This document shows, piece after piece, positions 1-12,674 of a stretch of 64,000 nt of DNA. The notes under the pieces were generated by a model. That model worked only from the letters and a program-made list of their open reading frames with translations. It did not search any database and was not told the DNA's origin. The translations under genes were made by a program, and so were the position numbers. How positions within the stretch are numbered: the first letter of the stretch is position 1; each line of letters begins with the position of its first letter. Source of the DNA: Rotaria sordida (taxonomy: Eukaryota > Rotifera > Eurotatoria > Philodinida > Philodinidae); NCBI GenBank assembly GCA_905250125.1, contig CAJNOL010000595.1:55939-119938 (forward strand), given 5' to 3'.

Positions 1-664
1 TAAAAACGATTAGTCTGTAGAAATCGTCATATTTATGATATCCTTCAATGATAACAATTGACATATTCCATTTTGTTTGATACAATCTCAGAAGAAAGAA
101 AAAAATTCTATGTATAAATCGAGAAAAGCTATTATTTTTTGTCTGCATTTTACTTATTTTTTTTCCCATTGTTCTCGATGTTTCCTGTTGTATTGTAAAG
201 CTCTGATGAATCAATTTTATAACTTCTATCAGATTTCTACGGGTTCAAATAATAAATATCGGTCAAAAAACTAAATAAAATAAAAAGAATAAAGTCGCGT
301 CAACGCCTAGACAATCATTCTAATAATAGAACATGTTGAGTATTATTTATTAAAAAAACAAAAAAACTTTTCAATGTTTTCCGTGAACTCTTGTGCTTCT
401 CTTATTCACATATGCAATCTTTGATCTATATAATAGCTATTCCAGGAGAACTACTAAACTATTTATAAAGCAGACGTTATTATTTACAATAAGAAAACTT
501 TTCTATATACAAAAAGAGTAATATTAAATTGTCCCAGTATTATTTTTGTAATTATATTTATCAGTCCACAACACACAAAAAATAATAAATAAATATAATT
601 AAATATTCCATAAGAAAAACAAAACAAGATAAACAACATTGAAATATTTGTTTTATTGATTTTT
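1..664. other. AT-rich flank, no gene seen
   Basis: This stretch is AT-rich with homopolymer A and T runs. Its only open frame (77-274, 65 codons) has no recognisable domain and is probably chance. It is the 3' flank of the first protoglobin gene. No RNA gene or repeat was recognised. Confidence 0.5.
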
Positions 665-1318
665 TTATGAAATCCAACAACATTTTGTTGTTTTCTTTGT
701 TTCAGTTGGTTTTACTGATATTGTATTATCTTTTGCCGATCTTAAATAATGAATTGTAAAAAAATCATTTTGTATCCAAAAAAATTTATTAACTGACATA
801 ATAATTCCATATTTTGTTTTTTCATCGATTGAATCAGTATTACATACAATATCAATAAGTAAATTTTCCAAATATCCAAGTAAACCATTTATATGTATAT
901 AATCAACATTAATCGATGCTGAACCTGCTTGATCTGTATGCATTTTACCAATTTGTGATAAATATTGAAGAAATGTATCATTCCAATCACATTGTGTAAA
1001 TATACGTTTTAAATATACACTTAACATATCTTTTCGAAGTTCCATTTGAGCTGAATTTAATGTAATTTCACATTGTTTTTGCGGTATGAAACCTTCAAAA
1101 CCTTCATTACGTAAAATAAAATATTTTTTTGTTAGATCAAATGAAAATAATTTTCTATAAACAGTATCTGATATAACCGGTATAAGTGGAAAAGCAACGG
1201 GTGCAAATGTATTAAGCATAGCTATATCATCCGAAGTAAAATTAAGAAATTTTGATAGATATTCAAAACGATAACGAAGATCATTGTTGACTCGATTAAT
1301 ATCGACATGTTCAGTCAT
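665..1318 (-). CDS. Protoglobin (globin-sensor) family protein, copy 1
   Basis: A 217-residue single-domain globin of the protoglobin/globin-sensor family, which binds haem and usually senses or binds O2, CO or NO. It is intronless and opens with MTEHVD, the start shared by its paralogues. Family blocks visible are YRFEYLSKF (about residues 16-24), the B-helix-like TVYRKLFSFD (52-61, Tyr54 at the likely distal position), the WNDTFLQYLSQIGKMH block ending in His127 (candidate proximal haem ligand), SINVDYIHIN, and NKFFWIQNDFFT near the end. A charged tail rich in Lys and Thr follows and ends C-W-I-S, with Cys214 four residues from the end (CaaX-like). No signalling domain is attached, so it is a stand-alone globin. 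It is closest to the copy at 6361. Fold assignment is firm; ligand chemistry and lipidation are inferred. Confidence 0.85.
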   Translation of the reverse strand: MTEHVDINRVNNDLRYRFEYLSKFLNFTSDDIAMLNTFAPVAFPLIPVISDTVYRKLFSFDLTKKYFILRNEGFEGFIPQKQCEITLNSAQMELRKDMLSVYLKRIFTQCDWNDTFLQYLSQIGKMHTDQAGSASINVDYIHINGLLGYLENLLIDIVCNTDSIDEKTKYGIIMSVNKFFWIQNDFFTIHYLRSAKDNTISVKPTETKKTTKCCWIS

Positions 1319-4300
1319 TACGACACAATATATGCAAATATTCTAATACAATCTGTCTCTCTTTTTTTTTCCGTCTATTTCTTTCTTTTTCTTTCATAGA
1401 TTAAGATAGTCTGCCTACTAAACTATAATAGTGTCGTTCGTTGCCTGACATTCTATTCTTCTTTTTTGTCGATTTATATAGAAAATGTGTGCTAATAATA
1501 AGCTGTTCGTTTGTTTTTGTTTAACACTTATAACAGGAAAAAAATGAAATACTTTTTTTTCTCATCTGAAATCTGTCGAGTTTGAAAGAAGTTTGTTGTT
1601 TTTCTTTTTGGTTGCTTGACATGATTATCAATAATTTTAAATGAATTATCTATATATTTTTTGTTAATGAGAAAAAAAGATCATACATTTGATATAAGCC
1701 ATTAAATTTTGGAAACATTTATAAATTATAAAATAAAAGTTTCACTTAACAGTAAGTTATACAAAGATTTGAATAACGAGAGTAATTCAAGTAGAAATCC
1801 TTGATAAAATTCAATTATGAACACTTATAGAAATAAATTTCAACGATTTTCATTCGATAGTCTATTAAACATATTGTTAACTATAAAGGTATTGAATTAT
1901 CTATGAATAGAAAGAACACCAAAAAAAGTTTATACAACTAAAATATATGTTATTTTTGTAATAGACAAGAAAGATATTAGAGATTCTATTATCGCCTTAT
2001 TTGACAAATAAAGGTCATAACATTTACGGATAAGAATTTTCTAAATTAATCGATATATCAGATTAAGGTAAACCTAACATTACCGATTTATGTAAGCTAT
2101 CTCTAAAACTGAAGTAAACATGAATTTTACATTGACTTAAATCTATTGTGTCAAGTTATATTGCATAAAATACAGAATTTTTCAAAATTCTAACTATTAT
2201 CTGAATACATACAAGTAATATTGTTATATCTTCTTACGAATTCTATATTCTGCATCAACATGTAAGAGTAACATATACGTATATCGGCAAAAATAAGGTT
2301 CATACATGATCTTGCATATTAATCTAAAACACTTTTAAATACATACATCTATGCGATTATCTTGTATTTATATATGTAAAACTTGTAAAAATATTTCAAA
2401 TAACTTGTATGATCATATATATGAAAAATATCTTTTTACTTTTCTAAAAATTGCCTAAATTTTTGAGTTAAACTTGTTATATTTTTGATATGAATAAATA
2501 TTCTTTTAAGATTAATTCGGATTTTTTCATATGTTAAACTTTTTATACTTATAGACTTCTGCTCGATAAATTACATGCAATTAAGAGAATATTTATGATT
2601 TATAGAATTATACATTTCAAATTATATAATCATATATATTTCTATTACAATACATGCTATAAAATGATGGGAAATATAAAAACACTCAAAATAGCATTCC
2701 ATTTTAGCAAAATATTCAATAAATGGCATGGCGTTGGCGTATAGTGTATCTAATCATTGACAAGAATAAAGAAAATGCCAATTAAAAAAAAAAAGAGATC
2801 ACGTCAAGACTTCAATCTGGACTTTTATATAACAGAAGTAAATTCATATTCTTTCCCTTGTCTAAAAACAAAAATGACTTATTAGAACAGAATAAAACAT
2901 TCCAATTATGTTTAACACGATAGAAATTAATTATTTATTCAACTGAATTTATTCAATAAAATTCTCAAAATCATAAAGTCAACATTTCTTTCTTCAAGCA
3001 GCTTCAGTCATATATATGGAATATATTGATGATATGATTCGATATATATTCTAAATACGTGATTCACATCTATTCTGCATCTATTTAACTATGTTCACGA
3101 TAGAAAAAATAGAAATTATTTTTAAATTTAATTCAATTTCGTCATAATCTACTCTTTCCTTTTCAATCCTCAAGCAAGAGACAATAAGATTTGAACATTT
3201 AATGCTCTTAAATTCTGTTACCTTGGATCAAATCACTTATAACTAATTAGTTTTACGTTAACATTCAATCTCTTAACATTATTTTATACATCGAATAATC
3301 GAGAAATACTCTCAAAAAACAAATAACTTAAGTATAGTCACCAATACTGATTATATATATGTTGTGCAGAAGTTATTAAACATCATCTAAATAACAAATA
3401 ATAATCATTCAATTGATGATATTATAAACAAAATGTATAATTTATTTTAATAACATACATTTAATTTAAGAATAAATAAATAGTATAGATGTTATTGAGA
3501 AGAATTGACCATCAGCAACTTTTCGAAGTACTTTGTTTTTCCATATCTCGCAAGATTTTACTAAATTTCCAACATTTGTTGAACCGTCTAATAGAAAAAT
3601 GAATTCCAGAAGCCTATGCTTTTTTCAGGTTACATGTCATCGTCACTTTCTTATCTACTAATCATAAATTCATTAAGCTTCCTATGTCAACTTTATATGA
3701 CTAAATCCACTAAACTGACACTTTTTTATTCTTTGGCTTAAGATGTGTGTAACTTTAAAGATAGTTAATTTTGTTTATACATAAACATTTTTTTACACTA
3801 ACAATCAATTTGCATCTTATTTCAGATTAGAACACTGAACTTTAAGAGTCGATTTCATTAATTGCTGAACATCATGTCACCTGAATCTGACGACAAAAAA
3901 ATTTAAAATGTCGACATCATGCAATGCTCTAGTTGTTTTTTTTTCAAATAGTTCCTATAACTCTTATTTATTCTTATCGCACTTAACTGCACGTTATTAA
4001 AATGAAAAATTAAGTAGAATTGTACATTTTTATTTATTGTTCATCTTTCTTAACATCACATTCTTAACTAACTCTTTCATATTAATTATATTTTTTTTTT
4101 GTTTTCACATTCAGTTAGGTGTCCGCTCTATCTTCATTATCACAATCAATTCATTGTAAACTTCCCCGAAAAAAAAAGAATCTCGAAATATAACCAGTCC
4201 CAGATGTGGTTCTAATTATATGTTTAAATATAGTTGAACTTTTGTTATCAGATTCTAAAAACCTGTTTTATTAGGTATAAGATTTAATGTCATCAGAATT

Positions 4301-6360
4301 TAAAATGAAATATTAACTATGTATATTGACAATTATCTGGTAATTCATTGATTTGAAGTAAATTCGAAAAAATTTTTTATTGAAGTTGCAACCGATATAA
4401 ATTCAATATTACATTACGACAAAGCTAGATTGAATGATGAACAACTGACGATAAAATCTCAATGCAACACATCTTGATTAATTATACAGATCGGAATTTC
4501 TATAATAAGAAAAAAAATTTATCAACAATCCAGCGGAAATTGAATCAATTGTCAAAATTCCGGTTTATCTTCTGACGCTAATAGAAATATCATAGTAGAA
4601 ATATTATGAATCAATAATTCTTTATATATGAACTTCATATTTGTAGCAAGATCATGTTTTTGAATTTCGACGGTTCTTCTCTGGATCAACGATACCCTAT
4701 ATACTAATTGGTTTAATTGACAGGGTACATCAAAAAGTGTGGGGGTTGCTGATCAGAAGAAGTACCTCATATATATAGCATGTATTTTCGTTTTTGGAAG
4801 CTTCATATCTTGGTGAGATTTAGTCAAAAAATTGTAAATATTTGATTAGAATTTTTATGTAGTCAAAATTCCAAAATATGAAATCATTATGTGAAAATGT
4901 ACTAAAAACGTTTAATCTCATCAGAAATAGACCATAAAGATAAACTCCTTTTATAGTACATATAGTTTAATAAGATTTATAACATGCACGAAGTTTCAGC
5001 AGAAAAGTGAATCGATCTCTCCCCCCTCCCTCTCCCGGGAAACATTCCGTTGTAAGTTTGATGAATGAAAACATTTTCTTAATTGACGACTAATTATCAA
5101 AGTAGCATATTTATTCATCATTATCCAATATATTACCATGAGTTTTTAATTAATATGAAATCTATTATTTATTTTTCTTGAAATCATAGTAGTAGATTCC
5201 TGAATAAACAGGTTTCCGTATCTTGTATGAATATAAAGAAAAAAAAAACATGATTATTTTTGTTTTGTAAAGTTATATGATGAAGAATATATTTGAAATA
5301 TACGCATTTATGAGTGCAAAACATGACATGATACTCGGTACTTGAATGTATAATTATAAATTTTCTTTAAGTATGTAAAAAAAAAAACCATTACATAAAT
5401 TGTAAAGCTTTTTCTTCCATGAACACTTTTTTTTAAAAATTATAGTCTATCATTTATAAAAAAGGAAATCTTCAATTAAAAAATACAAGTAAAAATTAAG
5501 ATTATTACAGGAAAATACATGAACATTATTTCATTCTTCTAATCTTTGTAGTTATAAAATAAGTAATAAAAACATAATGAATGAAACTGATATTTTGGAA
5601 TCAAATAATGTTGTTTTTTTTTTGCTTAATAATAAATTAATAACGATTAATTTTTTATAACCATATTTTGTTAATCCGATATATTTTCAATCTTTTATTG
5701 TTTGTGTTCATGAATATCAAAATTCAAGTAACATGACTTACATGATTAATTAAGAAATTAGAGTACATTGTCTATTATTATTATTTCTTAACAGTATGAG
5801 TTGAGATAGTCAAATACTTCCTTACGAGACAAAAAATGCCATGTAGTAAAAAATTTGCGCGACAGTTCCGATCTCAGCAGGACATCACAAAGAAAAGAAC
5901 CAGAAATTACTCGATTTTTTTGAACTATACGAAAATTTCTGTATCATTTATTTAACAAAGTCTCTTTTCTTAAAATGAAAACAGAAACTATAAATAAATT
6001 TAGTTATTTTTTTTTAGTGAGAAATTCTTATTTCAATAAAATTTCTCATTTATTACTTTCATAGAACTATATTATTTATTAATTTAAATTAAGTTCATTC
6101 AGAATTGATAATTATTTGTTATATTTACAACAAAAAATATTATATATTTAATCAAACAAATTGTTGTATCATTTATATCCAAGAAATTTTCTATTTCATT
6201 TACATCGGATTCTAAAATTATTTTTGTTTTCATTATCATATTAAAAACAAATCATTGTTTATCTACGACAACAATTAAATATATAGATATATATATATAC
6301 AATTCATAAAAAGAATCGTGTTCTTATTTATTTTCTTTAGTTTGTTTTTGTTTTTGTATC
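1319..6360. other. Long AT-rich spacer between protoglobin copies 1 and 2
   Basis: About 5 kb with no open frame of 60 codons or more on either strand and no recognisable protein similarity. It contains frequent A/T homopolymers and a short C-rich stretch near 5020-5040. The upstream control region of copy 1 must lie at its left edge, but I cannot identify a promoter. I see no tRNA, rRNA or clear terminal-inverted-repeat element. Confidence 0.5.
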
Positions 6361-7011
6361 TTACATCCAACAACATTTTGTTGTTTTATTTGTTCTTGAT
6401 GATTTTCGTGATGTTGTATTATCTTTTATCGATCTTAAATAATGCATTGTAAAAAAATCATTTTGTATCCAAAAAAATTTATTAACTGCCGTTGATATTC
6501 CACGTTTTGTTTTTTCATCCATTGCATCAGTATTACATAAAACATCAATAAGTAAATGTTCTAAATATCCAAGTAATGCATTTATATGTATATAATCAAC
6601 ATTAATTGATGATGAACCAGCTTGATTTGTATGCATTTTACCAACTTGTGATAAATATTGAAGAAATGTATCATTCCAATCACATTGTGTTAATACACGT
6701 TTTAAATACATACTTAACATATCTTTTCGAAGTTCCATTTGAGCTGAATCTAATGTAATTCCACATTGTTTTTTCGATACAAAACCTTCAAAACCTTCAT
6801 TACGTATAAGAAAATATTGTTTTGTTATATCAAATGAAAATAATTTTCTATAAACTGTATCAGATATAACCGGTATAAGTGGAAACACAAGAGGTGCAAA
6901 TGTATTAAGCATAGCTATATCATCCGAAGTAAAATTAAGAAATTTTGATAAATAATCAAAACGATAACGAAGATCTAAATGAAGTCGATTAGCGTCAATA
7001 TGTTCGGCCAT
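6361..7011 (-). CDS. Protoglobin (globin-sensor) family protein, copy 2
   Basis: A 216-residue intronless protoglobin starting MAEHID. It aligns with copy 1 without gaps through the globin fold: YRFDYLSKF, TVYRKLFSFDITK, YLSQVGKMHTNQ with His127 as candidate proximal haem ligand, SINVDYIHIN, and NKFFWIQNDFFTMHY. Long identical nucleotide runs are shared with copy 1 inside the coding region, for example around the SDDIAMLN codons, while flanks do not resemble each other. The tail (Arg/Ser/Lys/Thr-rich) ends C-C-W-M, placing a Cys four from the end. The predicted role is haem-based gas binding or sensing, possibly at a membrane if the Cys is prenylated. The domain call is secure; the role is inferred. 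Confidence 0.85.
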   Translation of the reverse strand: MAEHIDANRLHLDLRYRFDYLSKFLNFTSDDIAMLNTFAPLVFPLIPVISDTVYRKLFSFDITKQYFLIRNEGFEGFVSKKQCGITLDSAQMELRKDMLSMYLKRVLTQCDWNDTFLQYLSQVGKMHTNQAGSSSINVDYIHINALLGYLEHLLIDVLCNTDAMDEKTKRGISTAVNKFFWIQNDFFTMHYLRSIKDNTTSRKSSRTNKTTKCCWM

Positions 7012-7932
7012 AGTGCAAAAAAGAAAAATGATTTGACATCTAGTAGTTTGTTCTTAGTTGCTACTCGTTGTTTTTTCTTTTCTCTCTTTCTCTCTCATCT
7101 CTTGTTGGAGAAAAAGATGACGTTTTATTATGCATGATTTCTAATGCAACATCATTGTATATAACGCATCAATCAGAACTATATAATCTACTAGTCTTTT
7201 TCATTAGAATTTCCGCTCGGAAAAGTGACTGTTGATTNNNNNNNNNNNNNNNNNNNNNNNNNNNNNNNNNNNNNNNNNNNNNNNNNNNNNNNNNNNNNNN
7301 NNNNNNNNNNNNNNNNNNNNNNNNNNNNNNNNNNNNNACATGTCTTTGTATACAAAAAAACAAATTCTATCCAAAACTAGAGACTAAATGACCTTTAGAA
7401 TATTTCCCTATACAATATTGATATAGGACAGATGTTGATAGATAAAATATTTGTTGAATCAACTAATTTAGAACGTGTCAATCGAGTAGAAAGAACTAAC
7501 TAAGATATCATCTGGATGTATTTTAAAGAAAACAAAAATTAGTTGCTAATATATATACAACTTGTGAGATATGACCTTTTTTTTTTGGTTTTGTATTGTT
7601 TCTGTTTTTTGACAATATCGAACATCTAGAGCAATGTTTTCTTTTATAAAGAAGTTAATATTCTTCTGATTGATATTATTGTGGGTTGTCTTGTAGTATA
7701 AGATTGTTTTCTTTTTTCATGTTAAATTAATTAAAATCATGTTTAATAATTTATTTTTGTTTTAAAGATATAGAAAAATAATATTTGATTTTCTATATTA
7801 AAACTTAAGTTTCTGTTTTGTAAGGTGTGGATATCGTTTCTAGTAATACTCACACCCACCCTCGAGATTGAAAGTAAAATGTTTTTATAAATAATTGACA
7901 CATTAAAACACTAAATTAATTAACAACAAGTA
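7012..7932. other. Spacer containing an assembly gap
   Basis: AT-rich spacer upstream of protoglobin copy 2. It includes the N run at 7238-7337. The open frame crossing the gap is an artefact of Ns. I recognise no gene here. Confidence 0.6.
7238..7337. other. Assembly gap (100 N)
   Basis: Exactly 100 Ns, a length conventionally used for a gap of unknown size, so real distances across this point are not known. Confidence 0.98.
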
Positions 7933-8681
7933 CCGGGTTGTGCATAACCTTTTGCTATGGGGGTAGCGCTATGATTTCAAGTTAAATATCTAATGAATTT
8001 TATACCAAATTAAAGATCGTCAAAACCTAGATACATTAGTACTAAATAGTAAGAGTTATCAAAATATTTTAATGTCGAACTTACGAAATTCTCGAAAATT
8101 TTATGCTTTTTTTAGCATAGAGATTTAGGACACCAGCAATTCAAATATAGAGTAAAATATTTTCTTTTGATATTTTTACATGGTTCGATAGGGCCCGTCG
8201 AGATCTACAAAACTATATATATTAAAAGTTTCTTGAACCATTTTTCTGAGATAAAAAATCTAAAAAATGACTTGTAAAATCCTAAAAAATCTTTAAAAAC
8301 TCGATCTTTTTTTATATGGAAGAAAAACACTCGATTTCTTCGATAAAATTAACTTTTTTCATTATTTTTACTTACAAAGACGCTTCGAAATATACTCATC
8401 CGATGCAGCATGAAAAATTGCGTCTAATGAGTATATCTCGAAGCGTCTTTATGAGTGAAAATAATGAAAAAACTAATTTTATTGAGAAAATCGAGTGTTT
8501 TTCTTCCCTATAAAAAACTGCTGATGCCCTAATTTTCTATGCTAAAAAAGCATAAAACTCTTACTATTTAATACTAACGAATCCAGTTTTTCACGGTCTT
8601 TAATTTGGTATTTAACTTGAAATCATAGCGCTACCCCCCCCCCCCTCCCCCTTCCTTAGCAAAAGGTTATGCACAACCCGG
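7933..8681. mobile_element. Foldback (hairpin) MITE, TA target site
   Basis: The ends CCGGGTTGTGCATAACC and its reverse complement are perfect for at least 17 bp and continue as TTTTGCTA, a GGGGG/CCCCC tract and GTAGCGCTATGATTTCAAGT, so the termini are long inverted repeats. Flanking TA dinucleotides (7931-7932, 8682-8683) look like a TA target duplication, typical of Tc/mariner-type MITEs. The middle (about 8310-8510) is itself a near-palindrome containing CGCTTCGA arms, so the whole element can fold into one long hairpin. No transposase is present. The 65-codon open frame at 8316-8513 lies in the palindrome and is not considered a gene. Confidence 0.8.
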
Positions 8682-8754
8682 TATATTGTAATTTATTTCT
8701 AACACTATTATATACAATAAAGAGACAAAAACAACATAAGAATTAAATAATAAA

Positions 8755-9399
8755 TTAACGAAAAAAGCAATTTGAAAAATTAATTTTTGGTACAATAGAT
8801 ATTTGTTTATCTTTTAATGATATTCCATATTGCATTGTAAAAAAATCATTTTGTATCCAAAAAAATTTATTTAATGTTTTTAAAGTTTCACGTTTTTTTT
8901 TCAATTCCATATTTTCTATATTCCATATAGTATCAATAAAAATATTTTCAAGTGTACAAAGTAATGCATTTATATGTATATAATCAACATTAATTGATGC
9001 TGAACCACCTTTATTTGTATGAATTTCTCCAACACGTGATAAATATTGTAGAAATGTATCATTCCAATCTGTTTGTGTAAATACATGTGTTAAAAAAATA
9101 CTTAACATATCTTTACGATAATCAACTTGTACGGAATCTAATGTTATACCATGATCTTTATTTGGTGAAAATTGTTCAAAACCATCATGATGTATAAGAA
9201 AATAATCTTTTGTTATATCATATGTATATAATTTTTTATAAACTGTTTCAACTATAGTTGGAAGAAGTGGAAATATAATTGGTGCTAATGTATTAAGTAT
9301 TTTAATATCATCTTGATTAAAATCAATAAATTTTGATATATAGTTAAAACGATAATTTAAATCATTATTGAGTCGAGTTTTGTCAATATGTTCAGTCAT
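8755..9399 (-). CDS. Protoglobin (globin-sensor) family protein, copy 3
   Basis: A 214-residue intronless protoglobin. An upstream in-frame Met (9414) would add five residues (MKIFI), but the MTEHID start at 9399 matches all paralogues and keeps the proximal His at residue 127, so I use it. Blocks visible: YRFNYISKF, TVYKKLYTYDITK (Tyr54), YLSRVGEIHTNK with His127, GGSASINVDYIHIN, NKFFWIQNDFFTMQY. The tail ends N-C-F-F-R, again with Cys four from the end, although this X residue (Arg) and the aromatic residues are unusual for prenyltransferases. It lies just 3' of the foldback element at 7933-8681. It is a stand-alone globin with no attached signalling domain; function is inferred from family. 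Confidence 0.84.
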   Translation of the reverse strand: MTEHIDKTRLNNDLNYRFNYISKFIDFNQDDIKILNTLAPIIFPLLPTIVETVYKKLYTYDITKDYFLIHHDGFEQFSPNKDHGITLDSVQVDYRKDMLSIFLTHVFTQTDWNDTFLQYLSRVGEIHTNKGGSASINVDYIHINALLCTLENIFIDTIWNIENMELKKKRETLKTLNKFFWIQNDFFTMQYGISLKDKQISIVPKINFSNCFFR

Positions 9400-10551
9400 G
9401 ATAAAGATTTTCAAATGATCTTGCTTTACTTTTTTTTCTAAGAAGTGTACGTTTCTTTTTTTTCTTTTATAGAAAATTCTAAATAGAAGTAGTGATGTTT
9501 ATTCATGCACAATCGTCATACTTTTCTTTATATGAAATATTTATCAAGTACAAAAGAAATTTTATATAATTGTAATAAGCTTTTTTTAGATATTGTTTTA
9601 CTTAAGAAAGATTTTTTTTTTTTTTGAATTATTTATTCGACTTAAAATAAAAAGAAGAAAGTATTATCTGTGATAAAAATCCATACTTAAAAGTTTTCTA
9701 CTGCAAGTTCCACAATAACACAAACTCCTATGAAGATATCAGCAATGGAAATAACAAAATATGAATGAGTATTGAATATGTTTCTCTAGTACTTCTGACT
9801 TTCAACCAAACTCTTATTTTTCTTTAATTTGAAATCATCCGTATTTAACGCATTCATTAAGCGAGTGAGACTTGTTAGTTTGAACTCTCGAAGTATTTAT
9901 TCAGACATATACTTAAGCAATTTTATATGGATAGATACAATCCTAGAGATATTCTATTGCAAAAAAATAAAATATCATAAAACACTAGTATCTAGTAACA
10001 ATAAGTTTTTTCAAACGCAAAAAAAAGGAATGAAAACGGATATTGAGGAAGTTGTTTTCGCAGAATATTAAATCTAAATTTCATTGTTATAAATAAATAG
10101 CAAATTATAATCGAAATACAATTGAAATCATCTATTGTAAAATAACGGATGTCCAAGTAAAATGATCTTTATTTTTTAATTGCGTTATTAAAAATTTTTA
10201 TCAATGATAATAATCATGTATGAATTTATGTCAAGAAATATTTTCAATCTACATTGGCAATTAAATTATTTGTTCTTCTTTTGTCATGATACAATATAGA
10301 TCGATAGAAATACTAAAAGAAATTAATTTTTTCAAGACACTATCATCAGTTTTTACTAAGATTAGAGCCTAGAGTATATTACATATTGTCGAAATAATAG
10401 CGGTCTGAATATTTTATCAATACTTGATTTTCTCAAGATTTAACTTTTATTCAAATGATTGCGGTCATATAAGAATGTTCTAATAAAAACCTTAAGAGAA
10501 TTTGAGTTCCTACTGAGATTTGTCTAAGCTATCGAGTTTTTTTATATGTCC

Positions 10552-10598
10552 ACTTTCTAGAGATCTGAATTTTCGGAAAACTCAGATCTCTAGAAAGT
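10552..10598. repeat. Perfect 17-bp inverted repeat (hairpin)
   Basis: Arms ACTTTCTAGAGATCTGA (10552-10568) and its exact reverse complement (10582-10598) with a 13-bp loop. It could be a transcription terminator-like hairpin, a degenerate MITE tip or a chance palindrome; no gene lies next to it. Confidence 0.6.
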
Positions 10599-11027
10599 AG
10601 ATATATTTGACAGCAAGTCGATCTTATACATGATAGAATGCATTTATCGATACCATTAACTATCTATGCTTGTCAACATTCGAAAACTTCTAAAGAAAAA
10701 AAGAAGAGTAAACGAAAGGACAAGCTAGAAACTAGATCCATAATAAAATAAGCTTCGCACCAGTATCAATTTTTATCAAAATTATTCTAATTTGTTTTAG
10801 CTTTGTCAAATAATTCAGATTTCTTTTTTAGATATTTGATGCTATTTCAAAAAAGCGCCGTAAATAAAAAAATATACGATTATTCCTGAAAGCTAAAACA
10901 AACCAGAACAAATTCAAAACAATCATAAAAAATCGAAACCCATTGCAACATTTGAATAAATGACTTCGTTGATTAAATTAAATTTTCAATCATAATATCA
11001 TATGATACCCAAATATTTAGAAAGAAA

Positions 11028-11101
11028 ATATATTCTCTTGATTAAAATAAATGGAATACATTCTTTCTTTGTATTCAGTTTATTCTAATCAAGGGAATAT
11101 A
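11028..11101. repeat. Imperfect inverted repeat, small foldback
   Basis: The arms around ATATTCTCTTGATTA and its partner TAATCAAGGGAATAT pair with a few mismatches over about 30 bp, with a short spacer. It resembles a tiny foldback remnant; no target duplication is evident. Confidence 0.5.
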
Positions 11102-12674
11102 AAACTTCGAATTAATAAAAACATTCAAACTCGCTTATGAAAAAAAAAGTGAAAATGTGAAGTAGCACGATGAATATCTTGTAAAAGGTAATGATATTTC
11201 GTTAACTCATTTAAAAATATTTGCACTCATTAATCTAAGAGAAAGTACAAGCACGCATATTTATATGAACTTGAAGGACATAGCACTATATGAAATTTTT
11301 TCATTGTTTATAGTTTTATAATAATATTAGAAGTTTTTATATGGAAAAATAAAATAAGAAATTACGAAAGAAAATTTTTTGTATTTGCTAAACTAGTCCA
11401 ATCATGAGAGTATAATAAATCTTAGTACCCGGCAGACCTATAAAGTATTTTGAGTTCATATTTCATAACACATAGAATCTGCATGCTTTTTTTTCATACG
11501 AAAAATAATAAGAAAATCTCGTGAGATAAACACTTCTTTTTCGCATTCTATCAATCACATACAATCAAACGTTCATTCCATCTCATGGAATATTTCAAAA
11601 AAGAAAAGATTCGTCTCATGAGATGATATTGTTTAATCGCTCTATTCATAGGCTTATTCCATACTGTGAAATACAATATATTAAGAGAACTTTTATATAA
11701 ATGTTCTTAATATTTAGTCATTATAATTATTGTTTTTATCAGATTTATTACTGCTCAATATCTTGACATGTAATTATTTCTATTGAATTAAAAATAGATA
11801 TAATACTATATAGAACATAATCACATGAGAATATGTGAAACTATTGTTCTTGTCAAAAAAAAAGTAATCTTTCTCATCACAACACATAACTAGGATAATA
11901 ACAATAATAAGAAATATTCTCTCGGGAGAGAGAGTGACAGACATTCGAATACGTTGTCAGATACAAATCAAATTCTATTTCCATAGGTACATCTAATTCT
12001 TTATTCTCTATGTTTTTATTGATCGTTTTACAATAGTGAAAATTAGAAAAACAAGTATCTATTTTATAATCGAAAATATCTGTTTGTCAAAAATTTTTTT
12101 ACGTCGTTTTCTTTGCATAATTATTTCTTTTTTTACTTGAGCAAATTATTAAAATAGGATGAAATATAGCATCTTCTGTTTTTTTTTAATCTCATAGATT
12201 ATGCTTTAACTAATATTCGATCATGATCATTGATATAATACAGATATTTGTTATTTAAATAAATAAAATAAAACTAAAAAATTCTATTTATTATCATTAA
12301 TATAAAATAAGAACTCTACGTCTAACAAATACTCTAGATAAAAATATAAATTCGTCATTTGTTTTCAAGAACAAAAGAATCTATTATAAGTATAATGTAA
12401 CAAAATGATTTCATTGTTTAAATGTGAAGTTTTCAGGAAATAAATTATCTTTGATAGTTATCATGACGAGTTTTTTTTTTCTTTTATAAAATATACAATT
12501 ATTATTGAAAATTACATTTCTTGATCATTTGTAATGCAAGATTTTGATTGATCAATCAATTAGATGAGATATGAACAAAACAAAAATCGATACAACTTAA
12601 TTAATTAGTTTATTAGAATAAATAAAAACGATCAATTGATACATAGAACATCAAAAAATTGTCTTGTTTTGTTT

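Larger units (their letters stand above)
9400..12674. other. AT-rich spacer between protoglobin copies 3 and 4
   Basis: No convincing gene. The frame at 9829-10071 (80 codons) shows no domain and is probably chance. Two short inverted repeats are listed separately (10552-10598 and about 11028-11101). The rest is A/T-rich with simple repeats. Confidence 0.5.

Noticed and set aside
7169..7363. 64-codon minus-strand frame
   Set aside because: About half of it is the 100-N gap.
8316..8513. 65-codon frame as a small gene
   Set aside because: It lies in the palindromic centre of a foldback element and reads the hairpin arms.
9400..9414. Upstream start MKIFI for protoglobin copy 3
   Set aside because: All paralogues start at the M-x-E-H position; the later Met keeps the proximal His at residue 127.
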